Source: Proteus mirabilis ATCC 29906
Lineage (GTDB): Bacteria > Pseudomonadota > Gammaproteobacteria > Enterobacterales > Enterobacteriaceae
Direction of reading: 5' to 3'
NCBI RefSeq assembly: GCF_000160755.1
Contig: NZ_GG668578.1
Span: 331,047 to 395,046, forward strand
Length of the DNA: 64,000 bases
Shown: positions 10,416 through 20,896 of the stretch, in pieces
How positions within the stretch are numbered: the stretch's first letter is position 1
Layout of the letters: each line of letters opens with the position of its first letter
Translations under genes and position numbers: made by a program
Notes under the pieces: model-generated
Databases searched by the model: none
The model's input: only the letters and a program-made list of their open reading frames with translations
What the model was told of the DNA's origin: nothing

Positions 10416-11786
10416 ATGAATGATAATAAAATGACTCCATTAGAGCGCAAAGCGACATGGGGACTAGGAGCTGTTTTCTCTCTTCGCATGCTTGGCATGT
10501 TTATGGTACTTCCCGTTTTAACCACCTACGGACTGCAACTACAACATGCGACAGAATCGCTAATTGGATTAGCTATTGGTATTTATGGATTAACTCAAGC
10601 AATCTTCCAAATTCCTTTTGGATTTTTCTCAGACAAATTTGGCCGAAAATCAATGATTGTTTTCGGCTTAATTATTTTTATTGTTGGTAGCATTATTGCT
10701 GCTTTAAGTGACAGCATTTATGGCATTATCATCGGGCGAGCATTACAAGGTGCTGGAGCTATATCTGCCGCAGTGATGGCTCTGTTATCTGATCTAACCC
10801 GCGAACAAAATAGAACCAAAGCAATGGCCTTTATTGGCATTAGCTTTGGTATTACGTTTGCCTTAGCCCTTGTTTTAGGGCCAATACTCACACATATTTT
10901 TGGCTTACAAGGCCTATTTTGGGGCATTGCCCTACTCGCTTTCGGCGGGATTATGATCACCCTCATTACCGTACCGAATAGCGAACATCATATACTTAAT
11001 CGAGAATCAAGTTTTGTACGAGGAAGTGTCAAAAAAGTTTTATTTGATGCGCAATTATTAAAGCTTAATGTCGGGATTTTTTCACTACACACTTTATTGA
11101 TGGCCGCTTTTGTCGCACTTCCTTTGATCATGCATAATGCCGGATTAGTTAATGAGAAACATTGGGTTGTTTATCTAGTCACTATGCTGATTGCCTTTAT
11201 TTCAGTATTACCCTTTATTATCTATGCAGAAAAAAAACGTAAAATGAAACAAGTGTTCTTACTGTGTATCTTTCTGCTGATTATTGCTCAAGCTATTTTT
11301 ATGATTTCAGGAACCAGCTTGTGGCTAATTATTTTAGGTATTCAGATATTCTTTATTGGTTTTAATATTATGGAGGCACTGCTACCTTCATTAATTAGTA
11401 AAGAAGCACCAGCAGGTTATAAAGGCACAGCAATGGGGATTTATTCCACCAGCCAATTTCTAGGTGTAGCATTAGGTGGTATTTTAGGTGGATGGCTCTA
11501 CCAACATTACGATGCTCAAGCAGTCTTTGCTGGATGTTTATTGATTGGCTTAGTTTGGTTTGCCATTAGCTTAACATTACGTCAACCACCTTATGTTAGT
11601 AGCTTACGTATAGAATTGCCGGCACATTTATCAAATGCTCAACAACAACAATTAGAGCAGAAATTTAAGCAACAACCTGGTGTTAATGAAGTGGTAATTA
11701 TGGCACACGAACAAAGTGCTTATATTAAAGTGGATACCAAGCAGACACCAAGAGCGACATTAGAATCGTTAGTGCTCGGTGTTTAA
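10416..11786 (+). CDS. yajR: MFS transporter YajR
   Basis: An inner-membrane Major Facilitator transporter with twelve predicted helices. It has the conserved MFS motif A in the first cytoplasmic loop (GFFSDKFGRKSM, about residue 70). After the last helix (about residue 390) comes a C-terminal soluble domain of some 65 residues, the YAM (ferredoxin-like) domain that distinguishes YajR. Length is 456 residues against 454 in E. coli. The substrate is unknown. Monocistronic, with a GAGGTAATCC ribosome site and its own terminator. Confidence 0.93.
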   Translation: MNDNKMTPLERKATWGLGAVFSLRMLGMFMVLPVLTTYGLQLQHATESLIGLAIGIYGLTQAIFQIPFGFFSDKFGRKSMIVFGLIIFIVGSIIAALSDSIYGIIIGRALQGAGAISAAVMALLSDLTREQNRTKAMAFIGISFGITFALALVLGPILTHIFGLQGLFWGIALLAFGGIMITLITVPNSEHHILNRESSFVRGSVKKVLFDAQLLKLNVGIFSLHTLLMAAFVALPLIMHNAGLVNEKHWVVYLVTMLIAFISVLPFIIYAEKKRKMKQVFLLCIFLLIIAQAIFMISGTSLWLIILGIQIFFIGFNIMEALLPSLISKEAPAGYKGTAMGIYSTSQFLGVALGGILGGWLYQHYDAQAVFAGCLLIGLVWFAISLTLRQPPYVSSLRIELPAHLSNAQQQQLEQKFKQQPGVNEVVIMAHEQSAYIKVDTKQTPRATLESLVLGV

Positions 11787-11802
11787 ACCTCATATACCCT
11801 GT

Positions 11803-11838
11803 AAATGCGCTGAATAAACCAAACAGCGCATTTTTTTA
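11803..11838 (+). terminator. Terminator of yajR
   Basis: A stem of AAATGCGCTG (11803-11812) and CAGCGCATTT (11824-11833) runs into a T run; yajQ converges from the other side. Confidence 0.9.
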
Positions 11839-11849
11839 TACTTTCGTCA

Positions 11850-12341
11850 TTAATCACGAAAATTGGTAAATTGGAAAGGCTGACCTAATTCACCCTCTCT
11901 AACTAATTTCATCACAGCTTGCAAATCATCACGTGATTTACCTGTTACTCGTACTTGCTCACCTTGGATCTGTGCTTGTACTTTTAATTTGCTGTCTTTG
12001 ATCATTTTAACGATTTTTTTCGCTAAAGGAGTATCAATACCTTGTTTTAAGGTCGCTTCTACACTGTATGTTTTTCCGCTGTGAGTCATCTCTTCAGGGA
12101 TATTTAAAACAGCACCATCAATCCCTCTTTTTGCCATTTTCTCACGCAGAATATCTAATAACTGCTGCACCTGAAATTCAGATACACTAGTTGTTTTTAC
12201 TGACTCAGTTTTTTCGTTTAACTCAAAACTTGCTTCAACATTACGAAAATCCCAACGAGTAGTCAGTTCACGTTGTGCGTTCTCTACCGCATTGCGCACT
12301 TCATGCAAGTCAACTTCAGATACGATATCAAAAGATGGCAT
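11850..12341 (-). CDS. yajQ: YajQ family nucleotide-binding protein
   Basis: A 163-residue cytoplasmic protein of the YajQ (UPF0234) family. Members bind nucleotides, and some homologues bind cyclic di-GMP; the role in enterobacteria is unclear. The sequence starts [11 protein letters not shown] and ends [11 protein letters not shown], the hallmark ends of the family. The ATG at 12341 has a GAGGAAG ribosome site; an in-frame start 17 codons upstream has no family support. Transcribed alone, divergent from panE. Confidence 0.95.
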   Translation of the reverse strand: MPSFDIVSEVDLHEVRNAVENAQRELTTRWDFRNVEASFELNEKTESVKTTSVSEFQVQQLLDILREKMAKRGIDGAVLNIPEEMTHSGKTYSVEATLKQGIDTPLAKKIVKMIKDSKLKVQAQIQGEQVRVTGKSRDDLQAVMKLVREGELGQPFQFTNFRD

Positions 12342-12598
12342 TCGTTCTTCCTCAATAAATAAAAACAAACCTGAATAATAGCTGTTTTTCACTCAGCAAA
12401 AAAGCCATACTCATGTCATTACTCTTGACTTTCCATATAACAAAGCAGAGATAGCTTCAGCAAGTGAAGATAAACGATGTTATAATTTGATATAGCTCTC
12501 AATTTGCATTGATAAAATTACCGAACTGTTAATAATATTAGGTTAATGTTAGATGAATAATATGGAGCGCCTGTTTACCATTTAGCAGGAGAAAAATG

Positions 12599-13519
12599 AT
12601 GAAAATAACCGTATTAGGATGTGGTTCAATTGGTAAACTTTGGATTGCAGGATTAACGCAACAAGCCCATGAAGTACAAGGATGGTTAAGAATACCTCAA
12701 CCTGATTTTGACGTTAACGTTGACTCCATTAATGGTATCCCATTTCAACAACGCATTATAGCCAACCAAAAAACATGGCTACAACACAGTGAGTTACTGC
12801 TTGTTTGCTTAAAGTCTTGGCAAGTTTCAGACGCGGTTAATGCACTTATCCCTCACCTCTCTGCTGATTGCCCGATTTTACTGATCCATAATGGTATGGG
12901 AACACTAGATGAGCTCACCCTACCTGAAACACCGACTAAAAGAGCGATATTACAAGGTATAATCACTCATGGTGCTTATCAACAAGATCAAAAAGTGCTC
13001 CATACAGCAGAAGGGATCACCCACATTGGTCCACTAAATACAACAGCACGTCAATACGGTTATTTAGCTGAAATTTTACATCAAGCTTTACCGGATGTAG
13101 CTTGGCACAATGATATTCATACTATTAGCTGGCTAAAATTAGCCGTAAATTGTGTTATCAACCCTTTAACGGTGTTTTATCAATGTCGCAATGGTGATTT
13201 ATTAAAATACCCTGAGCATATCCAGAAAGTCTGTGATGAAGTTTATCAGGTAATGGAGCGAGAAGGTGTTATACCTACCTCTAGATCACATTTACATGGT
13301 TATATTATCGATACCATAGAGCAAACTGCTAATAATTACTCATCTATGTATCAAGATGTGAAATATCAACGCCATACCGAAATCGATTATATTACAGGCT
13401 ATCTATTACGTAGGGCATCAGGGCAAGGACTCGTGTTACCCGAAAATAAGCGACTTTTTCAATTTATAAAACAGAAGGAAGGCAATTATGACCATATCCG
13501 CACTCATCTGTCTAGCTAA
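12599..13519 (+). CDS. panE: 2-dehydropantoate 2-reductase
   Basis: Ketopantoate reductase makes pantoate with NADPH in the pantothenate and coenzyme A pathway. The N-terminal Rossmann motif is GCGSIG at residues 7-12. The HNGMGT segment and the [12 protein letters not shown] stretch with the family's catalytic lysine are present, and the C-terminal domain has the conserved [15 protein letters not shown]. Of two adjacent ATGs (12596, 12599) the second matches the family start and lies 7 bases after AGGAG. The 3' end overlaps yajL by 32 bases, so the two are co-transcribed, as in E. coli. Confidence 0.96.
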   Translation: MKITVLGCGSIGKLWIAGLTQQAHEVQGWLRIPQPDFDVNVDSINGIPFQQRIIANQKTWLQHSELLLVCLKSWQVSDAVNALIPHLSADCPILLIHNGMGTLDELTLPETPTKRAILQGIITHGAYQQDQKVLHTAEGITHIGPLNTTARQYGYLAEILHQALPDVAWHNDIHTISWLKLAVNCVINPLTVFYQCRNGDLLKYPEHIQKVCDEVYQVMEREGVIPTSRSHLHGYIIDTIEQTANNYSSMYQDVKYQRHTEIDYITGYLLRRASGQGLVLPENKRLFQFIKQKEGNYDHIRTHLSS

Positions 13520-14105
13520 TGGTAGTGAAGAAACAGAGGTTGTTACCACCGCTGATTTACTCGTTAGAGCTGGAATTAAGGTCATACTTGCTAGTGCTGA
13601 AGATGATGTTGATGACTTAGTGATCACCTGCTCACGAGGGATCAAATTAATTGCTGATGTCCCATTAGTTCGTGTTGTTGATCACCATTATGATGCCATT
13701 ATTTTACCCGGAGGATTAATAGGTGCAGAAACCTTACGAGATAGTCCTCTTGTTGTTGAAAAAGTACGCCGCATGCACAGTGAAAATAGACTAGTTGCCG
13801 CTATTTGCGCAGCTCCTGCGATCATCTTAGAGTCTCATAACCTCTTTCCAATAGGCAATATGACAGGTTTCCCCGGCTTAAAAGATAAAATCGAACCTAA
13901 AAAATGGGTTGATTATCGGGTTTACTTTGACGAAAGAGTCAATCTGATTACTAGCCAAGCCCCTGCTACCACTATAGATTTCGCACTTAAAATTATTGAG
14001 CGCCTAAAAGGTAAAGCAGTTGCAGCTGATGTCGCTAAACAACTTGTATTACCACCAGGTATTTATAATTATCAAGATGAATTTACTGGGCTTGGGGATA
14101 GGTAA
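13488..14105 (+). CDS. yajL: DJ-1/PfpI family protein YajL
   Basis: A 205-residue protein of the DJ-1/ThiJ/PfpI superfamily. E. coli YajL has been reported as an oxidative-stress chaperone and protein/nucleotide deglycase. The reactive cysteine lies in the nucleophile elbow AAICAAPA (Cys107), and the partner acidic residue is in GSEETE (Glu14/Glu15). The 32-base overlap with panE implies coupled translation. A GAAGG ribosome site lies before the ATG. Confidence 0.95.
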   Translation: MTISALICLANGSEETEVVTTADLLVRAGIKVILASAEDDVDDLVITCSRGIKLIADVPLVRVVDHHYDAIILPGGLIGAETLRDSPLVVEKVRRMHSENRLVAAICAAPAIILESHNLFPIGNMTGFPGLKDKIEPKKWVDYRVYFDERVNLITSQAPATTIDFALKIIERLKGKAVAADVAKQLVLPPGIYNYQDEFTGLGDR

Positions 14106-14275
14106 ATACCATATATAGGATCTCTTACTTAACACCTAATCTTATTAATAAACATATTATTTAATAGTTATAAATCTATTTTTAAGACTTATTTCAATGT
14201 TTGTTTCTTGTTTTTGATTTCAAAAAACATACTAACAGGTTAAAATGTAAAATAACTTCTGGAGGATAAGGCATA

Positions 14276-14857
14276 ATGAAAACTCTCCAATATCACAAGA
14301 ACTTACCCAAACTTGTTACTTTAATTTCTATGGGATTAGCCTCAGTGCCAGCAGAAAGCTTCAAACATAACCAACTATCATTTACACCGGATATCCAATA
14401 TTCTTTCAGTTCAGCGCAATTTAACCAATTCGTTGCTATCCCTATTGATGAAGCTACTGAAAAAATGAATATTTTAGCCGAATCAATTAATAAACATTTA
14501 ATTCATTTAAAAGAGAAATGGATAAATCCTCCTCATTATTTTATTAATGAAGATGATTATTATCAAATAAACAAAAGTATAAAACGTTTAGATAATTCTT
14601 TAACTGATATCAAAAATATTCTTCTTTCATTACCAAAGAGTGATACACAAAAAAAACAAAGTGTACTCTTATTTGGTCGTTCTTTAGCTCATTATCGGAG
14701 TGTATTAACAGAGTTTATTTCATTTATAGAACAAACTCATCAACCATCAAAAACAACTAATAAGAAACCTAATATAATAAGTGCTGATATGCAAAGATTA
14801 ATACAAACAGAGCATAAAAAGTTAGGTCTAAGTAAACCTAAATTTAATAACCATTAA
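14276..14857 (+). CDS. Unknown protein paired with a YafO-type toxin
   Basis: I do not recognise this 193-residue product. It is rich in Lys, Asn, Ser and Ile. Residues 13-28 (LVTLISMGLASVPAES) are moderately hydrophobic and could be a weak signal peptide. The middle (about 60-150) looks largely helical, and the C-terminus is basic. It has a GGAGGATAAGG ribosome region and ends 5 bases before the YafO-like gene, so the two are almost surely co-transcribed. By position it is the candidate antitoxin, but it is twice the length of YafN and shows no obvious Phd/YefM motif, and an exported protein would not fit that job. The codons are markedly more AT-rich than in yajL or thiI. Confidence 0.7.
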   Translation: MKTLQYHKNLPKLVTLISMGLASVPAESFKHNQLSFTPDIQYSFSSAQFNQFVAIPIDEATEKMNILAESINKHLIHLKEKWINPPHYFINEDDYYQINKSIKRLDNSLTDIKNILLSLPKSDTQKKQSVLLFGRSLAHYRSVLTEFISFIEQTHQPSKTTNKKPNIISADMQRLIQTEHKKLGLSKPKFNNH

Positions 14858-14862
14858 TAAAT

Positions 14863-15243
14863 ATGATCGAAATTTCAATACATCCTGATATTGAAAATAA
14901 AACTATTGCTAATGAATACGCTAAATTATTAAAACTTTGGAAAGAAAAAAAAGTATTATCTTGTTATTTAGGTGCTGATGGTAAATGGGAAAATAGTGCG
15001 AAATTATGTCAATCTCTCATTTCTAAAATACATATTAGAATACCTAATGAACCTAAGTGGCATGAAAATATGCCTCAAATACAAAGAAAATCAAATCATT
15101 ACTTAGTTTATTGTCAACATTGGCTTTACCCAAATAGATATCAAATTATTGCTATTATGTCACCTAATGCACACGAGTTAGCAAAAACATCATTCCTAGC
15201 AGAGTTGGAAAAAAGGGCTGAAGAATTTCAAAATAATTTTTAA
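14863..15243 (+). CDS. YafO family type II toxin
   Basis: A 126-residue relative of E. coli YafO, a ribosome-dependent mRNA interferase. The C-terminal half aligns clearly from memory: a KIHIRIPNEP-like segment, then YLVYCQ at about 83-88, an IIAIMSPNAHELAK block, and a final EKRAEEFQNNF matching the YafO ending MAEAFRMRF. The N-terminal part also fits (LLKLWKEKKVLSCYLGADGKWENS). The gene follows the unknown 193-residue gene by 5 bases. The low G+C of both genes and their place in a conserved yajL-thiI gap suggest an acquired module. Confidence 0.8.
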   Translation: MIEISIHPDIENKTIANEYAKLLKLWKEKKVLSCYLGADGKWENSAKLCQSLISKIHIRIPNEPKWHENMPQIQRKSNHYLVYCQHWLYPNRYQIIAIMSPNAHELAKTSFLAELEKRAEEFQNNF

Positions 15244-15261
15244 TAAACACTGTATTTTAAT

Positions 15262-15306
15262 ATATCCCCCCAAAATCATATTAGCATCCTAATTATTGGG
15301 GGGGTA
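15262..15306 (+). terminator. Strong C/G-tract hairpin after the YafO-like gene
   Basis: ATATCCCCCCAA (15262-15273) pairs with TTGGGGGGGTAT over 12 positions with one G-T wobble, around a roughly 20-base loop. It lies between the converging toxin gene and thiI. There is no clean T run on either side, so termination efficiency is uncertain. Confidence 0.55.
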
Positions 15307-15350
15307 TCTCTATTATATTATTAATACGACTTTCATAAAAAATAACTATA

Positions 15351-16802
15351 TTACTTCTTACGATACACTTTTACGTTATTAAAGCCTTGTTCACGTAAAT
15401 ATAGTGCTTGTAAACGACTCATCATACCTCGCTCACAATAGAGCAAATAAGTTTTGCTGTTATCTAAATCACCAAATTGTGTACTTAATTTATAAAATGG
15501 TAATTCTTTAACATCTACACCCTCTAATTTTAGAGGTGAGTTTTCTTGTTCTTCTGGAGAGCGGATATCCAGTACAACGTCATTCGTTGCAAACTCAGAG
15601 ACCATTTCAACTTCTGTTACTTGCTGTACCGTCTCTTCAGCAATACGGCGAATATCCATATTCTTAGCATTTTCAACAACACTATCGAGAATAGAAAAAT
15701 CAAATTTTTCTTCTTCAGCTTCGATTTTGGCTTTAACCGCTTTTACTGTAGGATTCTTGGAGATAACACCACAAAACTCTGGCATAGTACGAGCAAAATC
15801 TTCCGTACCAATTTGGCGAGCGATATTAATGATATTTTCTTTATCGTGTGTGATAAGAGGACGCAGAATTAAGGTATCCGTCGCATTATCAATTAAACGT
15901 AGATTGGTTAATGTTTGGCTAGAAACCTGCCCTAATGCTTCACCTGTTACAATAGCTTGTACGCCATAACGCTCAGCAACACGAGATGCCGCACGCACCA
16001 TCATACGTTTCAGAACAACCCCCATCTGGCCATCATCAATTTTCTCTAAAATTTCTGCCACAACGGGTTCAAAATCAACGGCAACAAAATGTACTTTATG
16101 AGAGCGTCCAAAGCGGTTCCAAAGATAATGTGCAACTTGTTTAACGCCAATTTCGTGGGCTGAACCACCAAGATTAAAAAAGCAGTAATGAACACGACTA
16201 CCGCGGCGCATCAACATATAACTTGATACACCAGAATCATAACCACCAGAGATAAGTGATAATACATCTTCTTGTGTACCAATAGGGAAACCACCAATAC
16301 CTTCATAGCGAGCATTAACTAGGATCAGCTTATCATCTTCAATTTCTAGATTAATGGTCACATCCGGACGAGTTAATTTTACTTTTGCACTTTCAACGTG
16401 TTGGTTAAAACCACCACCCACATAACGCTCTACTTCATTAGAAGTAAAACTGTGTTTACCACGGCGTTTAGCTCTTACGCAAAACGTTTTGTTTTCAACT
16501 AAATGACCAAAGGCAGCAAAGGTCTGTTCAAAAATATTATGTAAATCGGTATAGCTATGCTCTTCAACTTGTAAAAAGTGATGAATACCTGGGATACGAG
16601 TTAGCGCATCACACACCGCTTCGCTTTTACTTTCGTCTTTACTGACAACCACAATGTTGTCCCAGTGGCGAACAACCGTGATATCATCACCTAATGTACT
16701 TAATACATTGCGAATATTACTGGTCAGAATTTTGATAAAACGTATACGAACAGATTGGCTTTTGATCGTGATTTCGGGGAATAATTTAATAATAAACTTC
16801 AT
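15351..16802 (-). CDS. thiI: tRNA 4-thiouridine synthase ThiI
   Basis: ThiI transfers persulfide sulfur to tRNA U8 (4-thiouridine) and to ThiS for thiazole synthesis. The domain order is an N-terminal ferredoxin-like domain, THUMP (about 60-165), a PP-loop ATPase with SGGYDSG at 185-191, and a C-terminal rhodanese domain from about residue 400 that ends with the persulfide cysteine in [10 protein letters not shown] second conserved cysteine sits in PEFCGVIS. The ATG at 16802 ([10 protein letters not shown]) matches the family; an in-frame TTG two codons upstream is not needed. 483 residues, as in E. coli. Confidence 0.97.
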   Translation of the reverse strand: MKFIIKLFPEITIKSQSVRIRFIKILTSNIRNVLSTLGDDITVVRHWDNIVVVSKDESKSEAVCDALTRIPGIHHFLQVEEHSYTDLHNIFEQTFAAFGHLVENKTFCVRAKRRGKHSFTSNEVERYVGGGFNQHVESAKVKLTRPDVTINLEIEDDKLILVNARYEGIGGFPIGTQEDVLSLISGGYDSGVSSYMLMRRGSRVHYCFFNLGGSAHEIGVKQVAHYLWNRFGRSHKVHFVAVDFEPVVAEILEKIDDGQMGVVLKRMMVRAASRVAERYGVQAIVTGEALGQVSSQTLTNLRLIDNATDTLILRPLITHDKENIINIARQIGTEDFARTMPEFCGVISKNPTVKAVKAKIEAEEEKFDFSILDSVVENAKNMDIRRIAEETVQQVTEVEMVSEFATNDVVLDIRSPEEQENSPLKLEGVDVKELPFYKLSTQFGDLDNSKTYLLYCERGMMSRLQALYLREQGFNNVKVYRKK

Positions 16803-17000
16803 AGTCAATGGTCATAGGTTATTAAGTAGAGACATAAACTACAGTGATATTAATTGACTGGAGTTTATAAAAGTCACAAAGTATATCACCAATATTTAGG
16901 CCTCACCCGCAAAAATCGCTGACTGAATAAGAAATTTTCTTCTCAATTGTAGTAAGATGATCACTATTATTCAGCTAACATGCTTTTCATCAAAAATATT

Positions 17001-17264
17001 ATGGCTAAAAAAACGACATCAATTAACCAAGACACCACGCAAACTCCAAGTTTTGAAGCTTCGATGCAAGAACTTGAGCAAATAGTTAACCGCTTAGAAT
17101 CAGGTGAATTACCTTTAGAAGAGGCCCTTAATGAGTTCGAACATGGTGTTCGTTTAGCTCGTGTGGGACAAAAAACATTACAAGATGCTGAACAACGTGT
17201 TCGCATCTTACTCAAAGAGGATGATGACGCTACACCTGATGATTTTATCCAAGAGGCTGAATAA
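17001..17264 (+). CDS. xseB: Exodeoxyribonuclease VII small subunit
   Basis: The small subunit (87 residues) of exonuclease VII, a single-strand-specific nuclease whose large subunit is XseA. The family core is clear: [34 protein letters not shown], a two-helix coiled hairpin. The ATG at 17001 (MAKKTTS) fits the family length better than the upstream in-frame ATG at 16980. First gene of xseB-ispA-dxs; its stop is directly followed by the ispA start. Confidence 0.95.
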   Translation: MAKKTTSINQDTTQTPSFEASMQELEQIVNRLESGELPLEEALNEFEHGVRLARVGQKTLQDAEQRVRILLKEDDDATPDDFIQEAE

Positions 17265-18188
17265 TTGAGTAACGCAACTTTATGTACGGATGCGTTCCGT
17301 CAAAAATTACATTCTGCACATCAGCGTGTTGATGAAGCACTCAACCAAGCGCTACAAACGTTGCCTTTTTCTGATATGCCACTCAGCCAAGCAATGCGCT
17401 ACGGAGCACTCTTGGGGGGGAAACGTTTACGCCCATTTCTCGTTTATGCGGTAGGAGAAATGTTTAACGTACCTGTTGCTAATCTTGATGTGCCAGCAGC
17501 CGCTATTGAGTGCATTCATGCATATTCACTGATCCATGACGACTTACCGGCAATGGACAATGATGATTTACGTCGAGGAAAACCCACTTGTCATATTGAG
17601 TTTGGCGAAGCCAATGCCATTTTAGCGGGTGATGCATTACAAACCTTGGCCTTTGAAATTTTAGCCAAAAATGCGATGCCTGATGTCGCCATTGCCGATC
17701 GCGTAGCCATGATTGCTGAATTAGCCACAGCCAGTGGTTTAGCGGGTATGTGTGGTGGACAGGCACTTGATCTTGATGCCGAAGATAAATCAATTGATCT
17801 TGTCGCTCTTGAGAAAATTCATTTACATAAAACAGGTGCATTAATTCGTGCAGCGGTTCGCCTAGGGGCACTTAGCGCAGGGCAAAAAGGGCACGATGTG
17901 TTACCTGCACTGGATAAATATGCCCACTCTATAGGCTTGGCTTTCCAAGTTCAGGATGACATTTTAGATGTTATTGGGAGCACTGAAGAGACTGGAAAGC
18001 GACAGGGAAGTGATCAAGAAGCTGGAAAAAGTACTTATCCGGCTCTACTTGGTTTAGCACAAGCACAAAAGAAAGCACAGGAATTGTATAACGAAGCATT
18101 GGATGCCTTAGCGTTTCTTGAACAATACGAGTACGATACCTCTACGCTAAAACAATTAGCGAATTTTATCGTAGAACGGAAAAACTAA
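17265..18188 (+). CDS. ispA: (2E,6E)-farnesyl diphosphate synthase
   Basis: A prenyltransferase that condenses isopentenyl diphosphate with dimethylallyl and geranyl diphosphate to farnesyl diphosphate, the precursor of quinones, undecaprenyl phosphate and heme O. The two Asp-rich motifs are DDLPAMDNDD at 92-101 and DDILD at 231-235, with the conserved GGKRLRP before the first. The start is a TTG directly after the xseB stop; the next in-frame Met would remove part of the conserved N-terminus. 307 residues. Translation is presumably coupled to xseB. Confidence 0.95.
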   Translation: MSNATLCTDAFRQKLHSAHQRVDEALNQALQTLPFSDMPLSQAMRYGALLGGKRLRPFLVYAVGEMFNVPVANLDVPAAAIECIHAYSLIHDDLPAMDNDDLRRGKPTCHIEFGEANAILAGDALQTLAFEILAKNAMPDVAIADRVAMIAELATASGLAGMCGGQALDLDAEDKSIDLVALEKIHLHKTGALIRAAVRLGALSAGQKGHDVLPALDKYAHSIGLAFQVQDDILDVIGSTEETGKRQGSDQEAGKSTYPALLGLAQAQKKAQELYNEALDALAFLEQYEYDTSTLKQLANFIVERKN

Positions 18189-18198
18189 TAAAAAATAA

Positions 18199-18222
18199 AA
18201 AGAGCAGCTTACCTGCTCTTTC
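18199..18222 (+). terminator. Small hairpin between ispA and dxs
   Basis: AAAGAGCAG (18199-18207) pairs with CTGCTCTTT (18213-18221) around CTTAC. Only three Ts belong to the arm and no T run follows, so this is more likely an attenuator or message-processing hairpin inside the operon than a full stop. Confidence 0.5.
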
Positions 18223-18254
18223 CCTATTACAAGTCATTAATTAATAGGCATCAC

Positions 18255-20129
18255 ATGAGCATTGATATCGAAAAATATCCCACATTGGCGTTGGTTGAAA
18301 CACCCGAAGATTTACGCCTATTACCAAAAGAGAGTTTACCTAAACTCTGTGATGAGCTAAGGCTATATCTTCTTAACAGTGTCAGCCGCTCAAGTGGTCA
18401 CTTCGCCTCAGGTTTAGGTGCTATTGAGTTAACGGTTGCGCTTCATTACGTTTATAAAACTCCCTTTGACAATCTGATTTGGGATGTGGGCCATCAGGCT
18501 TATCCTCATAAAATATTAACGGGTCGTCGTGATCGCATTGATACTATTCGTCAAAAAAACGGCTTACATCCCTTCCCTTGGCGTGATGAGAGTGAATATG
18601 ACAAACTCTGTGTTGGTCATTCATCCACCTCTATCAGTGCTGGACTGGGTATGGCTGTTGCTGCAGAGCAAGAAAACCTAGGCAGAAAGACTGTTTGTGT
18701 GATTGGTGACGGTGCAATTACTGCAGGAATGGCATTTGAAGCCATGAATCATGCCGGTGATATTAATCCAGATATGCTAGTGGTACTTAACGATAATGAA
18801 ATGTCGATTTCAGAAAATGTCGGGGCACTAAATAACCACCTTGCACAACTTCTATCTGGCAAACTGTATACCACGCTACGTGAAGGTGGCAAAAAAGTCT
18901 TTTCTGGTATTCCCCCAATTAAAGAATTACTGAAAAAGACAGAAGAACATATTAAAGGCATGGTTGTGCCCGGCACCATGTTTGAAGAGTTAGGTTTTAA
19001 CTATATTGGTCCAGTTGATGGTCACGATGTTATTGCTTTAGTACAAACGCTCACGAATATGCGCGATCTAAAAGGGCCGCAACTTTTACATATTATGACC
19101 AAAAAAGGTCGGGGTTACGCTCCCGCAGAGCAAGATCCAATCAGTTGGCATGCGGTACCTAAATTTGATCCGAAGACCGGTACTTTACCTAAAAGCCCGA
19201 ATGCACGCCCGACGTTTTCAAAAATTTTTGGGGACTGGTTATGTGAAGAAGCCGCCACTGATGAAAAATTAATGGCAATCACCCCTGCTATGCGTGAAGG
19301 CTCTGGTATGGTGCGCTTTTCTAAAGAGTACCCCGCACAATACTTTGATGTCGCAATTGCGGAGCAACACGCCGTCACCTTCGCTGCTGGATTAGCCATT
19401 GGTGGTTATAAGCCGATCGTGGCTATTTACTCTACCTTCTTACAACGCGCTTATGATCAAGTGATCCACGATGTGGCTATCCAAAAACTCCCGGTACTCT
19501 TTGCTATCGATCGTGGTGGCATTGTTGGTGCGGATGGTCAGACCCACCAAGGAGCTTTTGATCTCTCTTTCTTACGCTGTATCCCTAATATGATTATTAT
19601 GGCACCTAGCGATGAAAATGAGTGTCGCCAAATGTTGCACACAGGTTACCATTATCAAGAAGGGCCTGTCGCTGTACGTTATCCTAGAGGATCAGGGGTT
19701 GGTGCGCCATTACAACCGCTGAGCGAACTTCCTATAGGAAAAGGTATTATTCGTCGCCAAGGTAAAAGTATTGCAATTTTAAACTTCGGAACCTTATTAC
19801 CCGAAGCCTTAGATGTTGCAGAAAAACTGGATGCAACAGTTGCAGACATGCGCTTTATCAAACCACTAGATAAAGAACTGATCCTTTCTCTTGCCAAACA
19901 ACACGACATACTGGTCACCTTAGAAGAAAATGCCATTATGGGTGGCGCAGGTAGCGGCGTTAACGAGTTATTAATGCAAGAGCGTTGTTTAGTGCCCGTA
20001 CTCAATTTAGGGTTACCTGATCTTTTTGTGCCACAAGGTGGACAAGAAGAGATCAGAGCCGATTTAGGACTTGATGCAACAGGCATTGAAAAATCGATTA
20101 AAGCTTATCAGGCTCATTCTTTGAGCTAA
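18255..20129 (+). CDS. dxs: 1-deoxy-D-xylulose-5-phosphate synthase
   Basis: The first enzyme of the MEP isoprenoid pathway. It joins pyruvate and glyceraldehyde 3-phosphate using thiamine diphosphate, and also feeds thiamine and pyridoxal synthesis. The 624-residue chain has the thiamine-binding GDG motif ([21 protein letters not shown], about 153-173) ending in the paired NDNEMSIS. The transketolase-like central domain carries the conserved [11 protein letters not shown] with the catalytic glutamate, and a C-terminal transketolase domain follows. It lies downstream of ispA, so both ends of short-chain isoprenoid supply share an operon, as in E. coli. Confidence 0.98.
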   Translation: MSIDIEKYPTLALVETPEDLRLLPKESLPKLCDELRLYLLNSVSRSSGHFASGLGAIELTVALHYVYKTPFDNLIWDVGHQAYPHKILTGRRDRIDTIRQKNGLHPFPWRDESEYDKLCVGHSSTSISAGLGMAVAAEQENLGRKTVCVIGDGAITAGMAFEAMNHAGDINPDMLVVLNDNEMSISENVGALNNHLAQLLSGKLYTTLREGGKKVFSGIPPIKELLKKTEEHIKGMVVPGTMFEELGFNYIGPVDGHDVIALVQTLTNMRDLKGPQLLHIMTKKGRGYAPAEQDPISWHAVPKFDPKTGTLPKSPNARPTFSKIFGDWLCEEAATDEKLMAITPAMREGSGMVRFSKEYPAQYFDVAIAEQHAVTFAAGLAIGGYKPIVAIYSTFLQRAYDQVIHDVAIQKLPVLFAIDRGGIVGADGQTHQGAFDLSFLRCIPNMIIMAPSDENECRQMLHTGYHYQEGPVAVRYPRGSGVGAPLQPLSELPIGKGIIRRQGKSIAILNFGTLLPEALDVAEKLDATVADMRFIKPLDKELILSLAKQHDILVTLEENAIMGGAGSGVNELLMQERCLVPVLNLGLPDLFVPQGGQEEIRADLGLDATGIEKSIKAYQAHSLS

Positions 20130-20135
20130 TATTCC

Positions 20136-20173
20136 AAAAGTCTCTCTTGCTTGTAAAGCCGGAGAGACTTTTG
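20136..20173 (+). terminator. Terminator of xseB-ispA-dxs
   Basis: An 11-bp stem pairs AAAAGTCTCTC (20136-20146) with GAGAGACTTTT (20162-20172). Confidence 0.8.
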
Positions 20174-20365
20174 ATAAGGTTAATAAATTCTGACTTTATT
20201 TTCTTGTAAAAACTGCCCTTATTTCTTTTCTTTTTTAATTATTTTCAAATCTTGTTAAAGATCACTTTTTAATGAAATTAACTGTAATTTATCAATTTTA
20301 AAATTGAATCCATTCAGCGTTAATTGATTCAATCAGTTAGATTTTTCCTTTTTTCTTTCCTTTAA

Positions 20366-20377
20366 CGAAACGTTTCG
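20366..20377 (+). promoter_or_regulatory. Upstream half-strength RbsR-type operator
   Basis: The palindrome CGAAACGTTTCG matches the core of the full operator located 75 bases downstream. Two spaced sites are consistent with looping or cooperative repression by RbsR; this is inference. Confidence 0.6.
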
Positions 20378-20440
20378 ATCACCCTCACAATATAAATAAA
20401 TCCAACTTGTTTTCCTATTTTCATTTCCTACTATGTAGAA

Positions 20441-20458
20441 CAGCGAAACGTTTCGCTG
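20441..20458 (+). promoter_or_regulatory. RbsR operator of the ribose operon
   Basis: A perfect 18-bp palindrome, CAGCGAAACGTTTCGCTG, the LacI-family type of operator known for RbsR at E. coli rbsD. It lies 11 bases before the rbsD ATG and next to its ribosome site, so bound repressor would block transcription just before the first gene. The repressor gene rbsR is the last gene of the same cluster. Confidence 0.9.
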
Positions 20459-20469
20459 AGGAGGCAAAG

Positions 20470-20889
20470 ATGAAAAAAGGTGTATTACTTAATAGTTCAA
20501 TTTCTAGCGTAATTGCACGTTTAGGACATACTGACAAAATAACGATTGCAGATGCTGGATTACCCATACCCTCCTCTGTTGAGCGTATCGATCTTGCTTT
20601 AACTCAGGGGATCCCTGACTTTATGTCAGTGTTACAAACGATCACCCATGAAATGCAAGTCGAAGCCGTTATGCTTGCCATAGAAATTAAAAATATAAAC
20701 CCACTTCTTTTTAGTGAGATAACCCGTTATTTGCATTTATTAGAACAACAACAAAAAAAACCTATCGAGATCATTTATGTCACTCATGAAGAATTTAAAA
20801 CACAACTTCCAGATAATAAAGCGGTGATAAGAACAGGTGAATGCTCTCCTTATGCCAATATCGTGCTGTTTTCTGGTGTGACTTTCTGA
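20470..20889 (+). CDS. rbsD: D-ribose pyranase
   Basis: RbsD interconverts the pyranose and furanose forms of ribose so that RbsK can act. The 139-residue product has the catalytic His20 in RLGHTD and the family end [14 protein letters not shown]. The ATG at 20470 follows GAGGAGG and matches the E. coli length; a longer in-frame start would lie across the operator. First gene of rbsDACBKR. Confidence 0.96.
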   Translation: MKKGVLLNSSISSVIARLGHTDKITIADAGLPIPSSVERIDLALTQGIPDFMSVLQTITHEMQVEAVMLAIEIKNINPLLFSEITRYLHLLEQQQKKPIEIIYVTHEEFKTQLPDNKAVIRTGECSPYANIVLFSGVTF

Positions 20890-20896
20890 GGCCAAT

